A stretch of DNA of 64,000 nucleotides. Source: MedAcidi-G1 sp002294285 (lineage in GTDB: Bacteria; Actinomycetota; Acidimicrobiia; Acidimicrobiales; MedAcidi-G1). The position numbers and the translations under genes are program-made. Where the stretch lies: assembly GCA_963999645.1 (NCBI GenBank), contig CAXEUY010000008.1, forward strand, positions 36,514 through 100,513, given 5' to 3'. Below, piece by piece: positions 53,552 to 60,911 of this stretch (its first letter is position 1; each line of letters opens with the position of its first letter). The notes under the pieces are model-generated. The model was not told where the DNA came from. It made no database searches and worked only from the letters and a program-made list of their open reading frames with translations.

Positions 53552-54768
53552 GAGATATTTCTCTCCCTTTCATTTCGAAGATCAAAAACAATCTTGAAGG
53601 CTCCTCGTTGTCCAGCATTAGCAGCGTGTTTTAATGCATCCTGATATTCGCTAATTGGATAGGAAGCTGAGACTAGTTCTTCAAGTTTTGCAGTTTTAAC
53701 GAGTTCAAATGCAAGGTCGAAAGTGCTCACACTTTCTCCGCTGCTGTATGTTTCAGTCCCATAAGTGTAAGCCCCGACCATTTGCAATTCTCGATGCCAA
53801 AGGGGTGTCAATTCAAGCTCGACGATTGAAGGCATTCCAACTAGCACAATGCGTCCTTTTGGTTTGGTTATGGCTAAAGCATTGCTGATGCTCTGTGATG
53901 ACCCAACACAGTCAATCACAACATCGGCACCTCCTGTTAGTCGGTCAACACGACCTTGAGGTCCTTTTTCGGACACATTTGCAATAGCTCTTGTTCCACA
54001 AACCCTTCTGACTGCACGGTGAATCTCGTTGGGCTCTACAACCATGTCAGCTCCTAGTTTTGTTGCCAGGTTTTTCTGTTCCGGATATCGGGCACTTGAG
54101 ATAATTGCTTTTGGATTCGCGTGCTTTCTCAGAGCCGAAATAGTAACTTGCCCTAAAGTGCCGCTCCCTAAAATAGCTACTACTCCATTGTCAGGAAGTT
54201 CTGCCGCTAAGGCAGCGTGTATTCCGCACGCTGTAGGTTCCACCATTACCGCAGCTTCGTCAGAGAAGTCTTCAGGAACCGAATGCAACTGGCTGGGATG
54301 AGCGTAAAATTCCGTAGCCCAACCACCTCCTGTATCATGACATGAACCGGTTTGTATCCCTGATGAGATTTCACCAAGGGTCACATTTTCACAGTTGCCT
54401 ATTCTTCCTTCCTTGCAAGGGTTGCATGTCGGGGAAATATTGCGACTTGTGCAACTCAAGACAGGTTCGAGTACAACTCGACTGTCATCGTCAAGGTTTC
54501 CTACTACTTCATGTCCAGGTGTGAAAGGAAACGATACAAGAGGTTCGAAATATCTAGCTGATTTGCCATCTACGGTAGCTAAGTCTGAACCGCAAATACC
54601 TGAAAGTCTTGGTCTAACTCTCACCCAGTCTTTTCCCGGTGACTTCGGTGCGTCTTCGTGGACCAGATCTATAGGGCCAAAGCTCGCCCCGGAACCAGGT
54701 TTAATATTTCCCGCAATTTTGGCAGCAGCGTATCGTGGGATATTTCTTTTGAACTTGAGAGCCTTCAT
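53548..54768 (-). CDS. Zinc-dependent alcohol dehydrogenase (MDR)
   Basis: The 406-residue MDR protein has GICGSDLATVDG and FTPGHEVVG (catalytic zinc region), a structural-zinc lobe with cysteines in LSCTSRNISPTCNPCKEGRIGNCENV and the Rossmann fingerprint VVAILGSGTLGQVTISALRKH. An insert with KGPQGRVDRLTGGADVVIDCVGSS follows. It sits between the FAR-HAD fusion and the LarA-like gene, overlapping both by 4 nt, so the operon enzymes are co-translated. It probably oxidises or reduces a hydroxyl compound of that pathway. Confidence 0.9.
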   Translation of the reverse strand: MKALKFKRNIPRYAAAKIAGNIKPGSGASFGPIDLVHEDAPKSPGKDWVRVRPRLSGICGSDLATVDGKSARYFEPLVSFPFTPGHEVVGNLDDDSRVVLEPVLSCTSRNISPTCNPCKEGRIGNCENVTLGEISSGIQTGSCHDTGGGWATEFYAHPSQLHSVPEDFSDEAAVMVEPTACGIHAALAAELPDNGVVAILGSGTLGQVTISALRKHANPKAIISSARYPEQKNLATKLGADMVVEPNEIHRAVRRVCGTRAIANVSEKGPQGRVDRLTGGADVVIDCVGSSQSISNALAITKPKGRIVLVGMPSIVELELTPLWHRELQMVGAYTYGTETYSSGESVSTFDLAFELVKTAKLEELVSASYPISEYQDALKHAANAGQRGAFKIVFDLRNERERNIS

Positions 54769-57083
54769 CGTTTCCCTCCTCGATGGGGAGCTAGAGGCAA
54801 GATCTTATTGTGCATCCCAGGTGATTTACTAAAATTCTCAACTAGCCAACCGCGTTTTCTTGCGATGCTGGCGAGACGTACTTCTGGATTTACTGCCACA
54901 GGGAAACCAACAGCTTCAAGCATCGGCAGGTCACTAGCTGAATCTGCATAAGCGACAGATTCACGTAGGTCAAGTCCATTTGCAGATGCGTAGTCTGCCA
55001 ATGCCTGATATCTAGATTCTCCTGTGGGTGGGACGTCGATTAATCGACCATCATAAGTATCGTCTTCCTGTCCAAGTGTGGGGCAAATAATGTCATCAAA
55101 TAGAGGTTTAAGTGGCTCGACAATGAAATCCAAGGCACCTGTGATGAGAACAGTTTTATGACCTAAATTTTTATGCTCCCTAACCCTGCGAATTCCTTCA
55201 GGGAATGACTTTGAGAGTATGAGATCGCTGAACTGTTCAGCTGAGTCTTCAGATATTTGAGAAATCGGAGCTCCTTCATAACGTCTATAGAAATGGCGTA
55301 GAAAATCACCACGATCCTGTTTGTCTAGAGAGAGAAGTTGTGGTGCTTCGATCAGTGTCTTGACCACTAGGCGTAAGCGATCAGCGGTAGAAAGCCTTCT
55401 GCTGGCAAGCCATGCAAAGGAAGAAACCACGTTTGAAGCAATGAGAGTATTTTCCAAGTCGAAAGCAGCAATATGACGCTCGGGAGAAAGAATTTGATTT
55501 CTGAGACGTGTTTTTCGGTCTTGCCCACTTTTCGAAGGGGGAGTCATGGGAACTCTGCCGGCTTTAACAACTGAGGGCAGATGGATTTCATTTGCATATT
55601 GATCCCAATCAATTACCTCGGGATCAAAGCAGAAATCATGTTTGTCCTCTTCATTTAAAGAGTCCCACAATTTCAACAAGCTTTCTAGACCATAGATAGC
55701 TTGACACTCGACGTAAGCTCCGTATAAATCGACATAGCCCAACGCTTTTTCAATTTGATCCCTTTGTTCCTCAAGTTTGGCAAGAACGTCAGCCCTTGAG
55801 CCGCGAATAGGCAATTGGTCAAAAACTTTTTGTGTTTTATTTACAAGTTTCTGACCCCTTTCAAGTTGTTTTCTTACCTTTCCAATACCTGGGAAATCCC
55901 AACTGGGAACTGCAATTGGTTGACCTATCTCGTCGTATACAGGATGGAGGGTAAACCATGCACGAACCAGATCAAAGAGGTGTCCATATCTAAGAGGGTT
56001 TATACTTCCCGAGGCAATCTGAATAATGTCAGGCTCTTCTTCTGGACCCCTAGCAGCGACAGCACAAATTGAAGAAGTAACTAGATCCACCGGTATCACG
56101 TCGATCGTTCCTTCTGGAATTCCCGGGAAATCTTTAAGTAATCCTCTGGCGTACGAAATTATTACTGGTTCCGCCATTCGAAAACCTCTTATCCAACCTG
56201 GAAAGGGTTTAGCCAGTGCTGATTCAATAATTGAGGGCCTCACGATACTGATTGGGATAGATCGTGATGTTTCACGTAGAGCAATTTCTCCCAGCGCCTT
56301 TGTGTATGCATATGCATCAGGAAATCCCAACGAGTGTGCCCGTGAGCGACCGGCCTCAGCCATCCGATCGTCAACCCAGCGCGAACGTAACTGTTCAGTC
56401 TTCGACGCGAGAGCAGGGACACCGGCGGCGCCCAATTCTGAACGTGCTTCGTTACGAAATTCACTCAACCGTTCAGGAGTTCGACTTGCGGTTTCTGTTT
56501 CTTTTCTTGTGCGTCTAGCAGCATCTACTTCAATTTTCCAGTCGACATCAACAAAGAATGGACTCGCGTCTACAGGTTCTTCAGGGGCAGCGCCCCTTCT
56601 GCTGCCGGCAACGTAGCAAGTGGAGATTGAAATAAGATGAGGAGTTACTTTAAGACTGTTCAAAGTTTGAGCTATACGAACTGGTCCAAGCAGGTTTACC
56701 TCTACGGCTTGGTCCAAAGGGGAGTCAAAACTTACTACTGCCGCAGAATGAATGAATAAATCACATTTTGAAAGTTCGTTGCGATCAGTTTCATCAAGTC
56801 CCAAACCATCAACACCCACATCCCCGGAGATTGCCTTAACTCTTCTTTTGCACAATTCACTGAAACCGTCTTGTCCTAGTTCCTCACGGAGGATGTTAAA
56901 CGCGTCATTGCGGAGTATTTCTCTTTCAACACGCTTTTCCGCACCCCTCCTGCCGGGTCGCACAATTAGAAGTAACTCGCAGTCTGGTACAGAACTGAGT
57001 AAACGTTCCACTAGAGCCGTGCCGAGGAAACCTGTTGCTCCAGTTATAGCGATCCGTTTACCAGATAATTTTTCTTTGATCAT
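54765..57083 (-). CDS. Fatty acyl-CoA reductase-like (SDR) domain fused to HAD-IB hydrolase
   Basis: The protein of about 772 residues has an extended-SDR/fatty acyl-CoA reductase half: ITGATGFLG near residue 15, ISTCYVAG, the active-site Tyr-x3-Lys in DAYAYTKALGE, and RPSIIESALAKPFPGW, as in alcohol-forming FARs. The second half (about 535-772) is HAD-IB, with FDLENTL replacing the canonical DxDxT (second Asp to Glu) and ADSASDLPMLEAVGFPVAVNP. I chose ATG 57083 over GTG 57092, which lies inside the operator. First gene of the operon; TetR lies divergently. Confidence 0.8.
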   Translation of the reverse strand: MIKEKLSGKRIAITGATGFLGTALVERLLSSVPDCELLLIVRPGRRGAEKRVEREILRNDAFNILREELGQDGFSELCKRRVKAISGDVGVDGLGLDETDRNELSKCDLFIHSAAVVSFDSPLDQAVEVNLLGPVRIAQTLNSLKVTPHLISISTCYVAGSRRGAAPEEPVDASPFFVDVDWKIEVDAARRTRKETETASRTPERLSEFRNEARSELGAAGVPALASKTEQLRSRWVDDRMAEAGRSRAHSLGFPDAYAYTKALGEIALRETSRSIPISIVRPSIIESALAKPFPGWIRGFRMAEPVIISYARGLLKDFPGIPEGTIDVIPVDLVTSSICAVAARGPEEEPDIIQIASGSINPLRYGHLFDLVRAWFTLHPVYDEIGQPIAVPSWDFPGIGKVRKQLERGQKLVNKTQKVFDQLPIRGSRADVLAKLEEQRDQIEKALGYVDLYGAYVECQAIYGLESLLKLWDSLNEEDKHDFCFDPEVIDWDQYANEIHLPSVVKAGRVPMTPPSKSGQDRKTRLRNQILSPERHIAAFDLENTLIASNVVSSFAWLASRRLSTADRLRLVVKTLIEAPQLLSLDKQDRGDFLRHFYRRYEGAPISQISEDSAEQFSDLILSKSFPEGIRRVREHKNLGHKTVLITGALDFIVEPLKPLFDDIICPTLGQEDDTYDGRLIDVPPTGESRYQALADYASANGLDLRESVAYADSASDLPMLEAVGFPVAVNPEVRLASIARKRGWLVENFSKSPGMHNKILPLAPHRGGKR

Positions 57084-57090
57084 TGTTATC

Positions 57091-57108
57091 ACTTACCATA
57101 TGGTAAGT
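57091..57108. promoter_or_regulatory. TetR operator palindrome 1
   Basis: ACTTACCATATGGTAAGT is a perfect 18-bp palindrome 8 bp upstream of the FAR-HAD start and about 40 bp from the divergent TetR start. It shares the half-site CTTACC/GGTAAG with the second palindrome. Confidence 0.78.
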
Positions 57109-57112
57109 TAAA

Positions 57113-57128
57113 CTTACCAATTGGTAAG
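57113..57128. promoter_or_regulatory. TetR operator palindrome 2
   Basis: CTTACCAATTGGTAAG is a perfect 16-bp palindrome. Its centre is 21 bp from that of palindrome 1, two helical turns, as expected for two repressor dimers bound side by side. It lies 18 bp upstream of the TetR start codon, so autoregulation is likely. Confidence 0.75.
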
Positions 57129-57145
57129 ACAAGAAACGATGTTTT

Positions 57146-57763
57146 ATGGAAAAAATCGAAAAAATCGGTACAAAAGAAAGAATTCTTGATGCAGCGCTGT
57201 CATCGTTTAGCACTTCTGGCTTTGATGCGACTTCTTTAGATGCCATTGCAGAGTCTTTAGATATAAGAAAACAAACTATTCTTTATCACTTTGCAACAAA
57301 GAAAGGTTTGCTAAATGCTGTGGTTGAAAGGGCAGCAGAGAACTTAATCACTTCTATTGAGGAAGTTTTGAACGGTGAATTAAAAGGATGGGAAAGAATA
57401 GAAGCTTTAGCCAGAATGATTTTTCGTCTTGCCCTGCGAGAGCCATTGTTATTGGGGCTTTTGAGAGAGGTTAGTAGACCTGGATCTGTAGGATCAGAAA
57501 GACTAAAAACCCTGATGACTCCACTTATGGATCGTGCAATCTTTTGGATGCAGTCGGAGATGGAAATTGGGAGAATGCGCCGGACAGATCCCAGATTAGT
57601 TCTCTTGAGTGCTTATTCAACAGTAGTTGGTTTGGCAACAGAGATTGAAGTCTTAAGAACTGCGGGTATAGAACAAGCTCTTCGTCCGATAACAGTAAGA
57701 CGCCGTGAGTTAATAAGATTTTTGAGGGTTTCTCTTGACCCTGAATACTTACAAACTAAATAG
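57146..57763 (+). CDS. TetR/AcrR-family transcriptional regulator
   Basis: The 205-residue regulator has an N-terminal TetR HTH: KERILDAALSSFSTSGFDATSLDAIAESLDIRKQTILYHFATKKGLLNAVVE (about 10-60), with a variable C-terminal ligand-binding domain. It is divergent from the FAR-HAD operon across a 62-bp spacer holding two palindromic operators. It therefore probably represses that operon, and itself, until an acyl or lipid ligand appears. Its last 8 bases overlap the convergent ddl gene. Confidence 0.9.
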   Translation: MEKIEKIGTKERILDAALSSFSTSGFDATSLDAIAESLDIRKQTILYHFATKKGLLNAVVERAAENLITSIEEVLNGELKGWERIEALARMIFRLALREPLLLGLLREVSRPGSVGSERLKTLMTPLMDRAIFWMQSEMEIGRMRRTDPRLVLLSAYSTVVGLATEIEVLRTAGIEQALRPITVRRRELIRFLRVSLDPEYLQTK

Positions 57764-58835
57764 CGGTATTGCGTCTTTTGCGTGAATGTCTTTCTAAGGC
57801 TATATCGACAAGACGGTCCACGAGAGCAGAGTAAGAAAGTCCGACTTGTTCCCAAAGTCTTGGATACATAGATATAGGGGTAAAACCTGGAATTGTATTA
57901 ACCTCATTAAGTATCGGGCCTCTTTCAGAGTGGAGGAAAAAATCAACTCTCGCCATACCCGAACAACGCAAAGCTAAGAAAGCGCTGGCTGATAACTGTT
58001 GAAGATCTGAAACAATTTCAGCCTCAATGTCTGGGTCGACGATCAATTCAGCGCTGTCATTTTGGTATTTTTCTGCATAGTCATAAAAATCACCCATAGG
58101 TCTTATTTCGCCAGGTGTGGAGACTTGTGGAACTAGGTCACCTAAGACAGAGAGTTCAATTTCTCTTCCTTCAATGGCTTCTTCAACGACAGCCCATTCG
58201 TCGTAGGAAAAAGCCATTTCAAGGGCTTTGTGTAATGACTCGTGGTCATAGGCTTTGGATACGCCCACAGAGGAGCCTAAGTTGGCCGGTTTCACAAAGA
58301 TTGTTGATCCTAATTCTTCAAACAACTCTGAAAATAAGGAGTTCAAGCCGTCGGTGTTCAAATGTTCAAAAAGTTTTGAGTCCACACTTCTATAACTAGC
58401 TTGTGGGATCTTGTGGTGGGTAAGGATTTCCTTTGTGGCAATTTTGTCCATAGCGAGAGCGGATCCTAAGACCCCACTTCCTATATATGGCACATCCATA
58501 ACTTCCAGAAGTCCTTGAATTGTTCCATCTTCACCGAGTGGACCATGAAGTAAAGGAAAAACAACAGTTTTTTGAGCAGAGGTATTGCCTAATTCTGTCA
58601 TGGGATTCCACATCGGACCAGCTGGTTCTAGGGCGTTCCCGAGATCGCCAGTTCCGAGATCTTCAATAGCCTTTTCAGCCAGGTGCCAATCTCCATTTCT
58701 GTCGATACCCACTGGTATGACGTCATACAGTTCAGGATTAGCAGCCTCAATAACATGGCGGGCTGAAACACACGAAACGTAATGCTCAGCACTCTGACCA
58801 CCGAAAAGAACAATAAGACAGTTCTTTGAGCTCAT
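57756..58835 (-). CDS. ddl: D-alanine--D-alanine ligase
   Basis: The 359-residue ATP-grasp ligase joins two D-Ala for peptidoglycan. It has LFGGQSAEHYVSCVSA (N-terminal, a Ddl hallmark), HGPLGEDGTIQGLLEVMDVPYIGSGVLGSALAMDKIATKEIL and the ATP/metal site in FFLHSERGPILNEVNTIPGFTPISMYP. A murF gene starts on the plus strand about 4 kb downstream, with the phn transporter between them. It overlaps the TetR gene by 8 nt. Confidence 0.95.
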   Translation of the reverse strand: MSSKNCLIVLFGGQSAEHYVSCVSARHVIEAANPELYDVIPVGIDRNGDWHLAEKAIEDLGTGDLGNALEPAGPMWNPMTELGNTSAQKTVVFPLLHGPLGEDGTIQGLLEVMDVPYIGSGVLGSALAMDKIATKEILTHHKIPQASYRSVDSKLFEHLNTDGLNSLFSELFEELGSTIFVKPANLGSSVGVSKAYDHESLHKALEMAFSYDEWAVVEEAIEGREIELSVLGDLVPQVSTPGEIRPMGDFYDYAEKYQNDSAELIVDPDIEAEIVSDLQQLSASAFLALRCSGMARVDFFLHSERGPILNEVNTIPGFTPISMYPRLWEQVGLSYSALVDRLVDIALERHSRKRRNTAI

Positions 58836-58917
58836 TTTGACATGTTAGGAGAAATAGCATGTTTTGTGATGGCATGAAAAGTAAAACAGAAAATAATTGG
58901 AAACATTTTTTCAGGGT

Positions 58918-58946
58918 TTGACATAAATAATTGCAACGAATAATAG
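58918..58946 (+). promoter_or_regulatory. Sigma-70-like promoter of the phnDCE operon
   Basis: TTGACA (58918-58923) and TAATAG (58941-58946) with a 17-nt spacer form a near-consensus promoter ahead of phnD. A transcript starting near 58953 would leave a leader of about 26 nt with GGGGGAG as ribosome-binding site. No PHO-box repeat was seen. Confidence 0.65.
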
Positions 58947-58978
58947 TGGAATCACTCAGATTATTTAGGGGGAGTTTA

Positions 58979-59998
58979 ATGAAAAGAAACCTTTCATTTA
59001 AAAGAATGCTTGCCGTAGCATTGAGCTTATTCATGTTGACCGCAGTCACTAGTGCCTGCGGATCAGATGATGATAGTTCGGCTTGGCCAAGCAAGATAAC
59101 TTTTGGAGCTGTTCCAGCAGAAGATGCCGGTGAATTAGCAACTTTGTATGACACTACGATGTCAATTCTCAAGGATGAAATAGACGGATTAGAAGAGATC
59201 GATTTTTTCGAAGCTTCTGAATATGCAGGACTTATTGAGGGCCTCATAGCAGGACGTGTAGATGCAGCTCAATTCGGAGGTTTCTCCTATGTTCTCGCCA
59301 CACAAACAGGGGCGAAGTTGGATGTAGCAGGGGTGTTAGTAGATGGACCGGACGCGATACCGGGATATCGAAGCTACCTAGTCACAAAACCGGGTAGTGA
59401 CGTAAATGGAATTGATGATCTACGTGGTAAAAAAGTGTGTTTTGTTGACCCTGGTTCAACTTCAGGATTCCTATTCCCATCAGAAGGACTATTGTCAGCA
59501 GGCATGGACCCATCAGAGACCTCAACTGACATAGACCCTATTTTTGCAGGAGGCCACGATGTCGCAGTTTTGAGTGTCGTTAATGGAGATTGTGACGCAG
59601 GATTTGCCGCTGATGTTTTCTTTGTTAACAAAGACGGAGGTCCTGGAATCCTTGTCAAAGGAGGCGACATTAACGGAGTCATAGATGATGTTGGGGACGA
59701 TGATCAGAATCCTGAAAATGCAGATGTTCGAATTATTTGGAAGACAGAGTACATAGCAAGCCCGCCTACTGCTATAAACACTGCAACTCTTCCAGCAGAT
59801 TTCATCGCTAAGTTCAAAGAAGTATTGAACACCAAAGCGAATGTTGACTATGCACTTGCCAATGGTTACTGCACAGGAACACCTGAGGAAAACACTTGCA
59901 GCTTCCGAGATGATTGGGGCTATATAGCGAAGTCAGATTCGTTCTATGATGGAATTCGAAAGGTCTGTGAGGTCACTAAAGCCAGCAAGTGTGACTAA
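58979..59998 (+). CDS. phnD: Phosphonate/phosphite ABC transporter, substrate-binding lipoprotein
   Basis: From ATG 58979 (GGGGGAG 58967-58973) the protein has 339 residues. An N-terminal signal peptide (KRMLAVALSLFMLTAVTSAC) ends in a lipobox TSAC, so it is a lipoprotein. The PhnD-like body includes ITFGAVPAEDAGELATLYD, AQFGGFSYVLATQTGAKL, DDLRGKKVCFVDPGSTSGFLFPSEGL and a repeated substrate-binding lobe pattern. It captures phosphonate, phosphite or a similar oxyanion. It starts a phnD-phnC-phnE operon. No C-P lyase or phosphonatase is in the window. Confidence 0.9.
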   Translation: MKRNLSFKRMLAVALSLFMLTAVTSACGSDDDSSAWPSKITFGAVPAEDAGELATLYDTTMSILKDEIDGLEEIDFFEASEYAGLIEGLIAGRVDAAQFGGFSYVLATQTGAKLDVAGVLVDGPDAIPGYRSYLVTKPGSDVNGIDDLRGKKVCFVDPGSTSGFLFPSEGLLSAGMDPSETSTDIDPIFAGGHDVAVLSVVNGDCDAGFAADVFFVNKDGGPGILVKGGDINGVIDDVGDDDQNPENADVRIIWKTEYIASPPTAINTATLPADFIAKFKEVLNTKANVDYALANGYCTGTPEENTCSFRDDWGYIAKSDSFYDGIRKVCEVTKASKCD

Positions 59999-60023
59999 TA
60001 AGCAAGATTAGTAACAAATATTT

Positions 60024-60893
60024 ATGAATTCTGGAAGTAGTTCAATCTCTGGTGTTGTGGAACAAGAAGGTTCCACAACACCAGAGAAGAACGCAGTCGA
60101 AGTTTTAGACCTAGTTAAGACATTCGATAATGGAAGAATAAAAGCTCTTGATGGAGTTTCTTTCGAAGTACCCAAAGGACAGTTGCTTGTCATAATAGGT
60201 TTATCGGGATCAGGTAAATCGACTTTGCTTCGGCATTTGAACGGTCTTCATTTACCCACAGAAGGTTCAACAAGTGTTCTCGGGAAGGACGTTTCCTCTT
60301 TAACCCGAAAAGAGCTTAGGAGCCTAAGGCGCGATGTAGGTTTTGTATTTCAACAATTCAACATTGTGGGGAGACTTACTTGTATAGAAAATGTATTAAG
60401 CGGAGCTTTAGGTCGCATATGGGGCCCCAGACTTAGTGCACTCATGTATTCAAAAAACATGAGATCTGAAGCCATAGATCAGCTAGAGAGAGTTGGACTA
60501 GCTGATAAAGCTTGGCAGAGGACTGATACTCTTTCGGGCGGAGAGCAACAAAGAGTGGCTATTGCCCGCACTCTTATGCAGAAGCCTCAAATCGTTTTAG
60601 CTGATGAACCGGTAGCTTCACTGGATCCTGAAATATCAGGCCAAGTGATGGACCTGCTCGTTCAATGTTGCATCGAAGACGATATAACTGTGCTTTGCAG
60701 CCTCCATCAGGTGGATTTAGCTTTGGGTTGGGCAAATCGTTTAATTGGTCTTCGCTCAGGAAAAATTGTTCTCGACACCCCTGTAGACGAATCTTTGTCT
60801 CAAGACGATGTCATGGTCGTTTATCAACAACTTGATCCTGAGGGAGATAAAACTGGTGAGTATTTAGAAACATTTGAAGATTCACCTTCATGA
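60024..60893 (+). CDS. phnC: Phosphonate/phosphite ABC transporter, ATP-binding protein
   Basis: The 289-residue ABC ATPase has Walker A IGLSGSGKSTLLRHLNGL, the Q-loop QQFNIVGRL, signature LSGGEQQRVAIARTLMQKPQI and Walker B VLADEPVASLDPE. The first ~20 residues (SISGVVEQEGSTTPEKN) lie over a perfect inverted repeat, which could place the true start at GTG 60057. There is no clear ribosome-binding site. It pairs with PhnD and the fused PhnE. Confidence 0.92.
   Translation: MNSGSSSISGVVEQEGSTTPEKNAVEVLDLVKTFDNGRIKALDGVSFEVPKGQLLVIIGLSGSGKSTLLRHLNGLHLPTEGSTSVLGKDVSSLTRKELRSLRRDVGFVFQQFNIVGRLTCIENVLSGALGRIWGPRLSALMYSKNMRSEAIDQLERVGLADKAWQRTDTLSGGEQQRVAIARTLMQKPQIVLADEPVASLDPEISGQVMDLLVQCCIEDDITVLCSLHQVDLALGWANRLIGLRSGKIVLDTPVDESLSQDDVMVVYQQLDPEGDKTGEYLETFEDSPS
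60046..60087 (+). repeat. Perfect 18-bp inverted repeat at the phnD/phnC junction
   Basis: TCTCTGGTGTTGTGGAAC (60046-60063) and its exact complement GTTCCACAACACCAGAGA (60070-60087) surround a 6-nt loop. As RNA it would be a very stable hairpin located at the start of the phnC reading frame, without a following T-run. It may stabilise the upstream phnD mRNA, limit phnC translation or give differential expression. Confidence 0.85.
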
Positions 60894-60911
60894 CGTTGAA
60901 TTTTAAAAACG

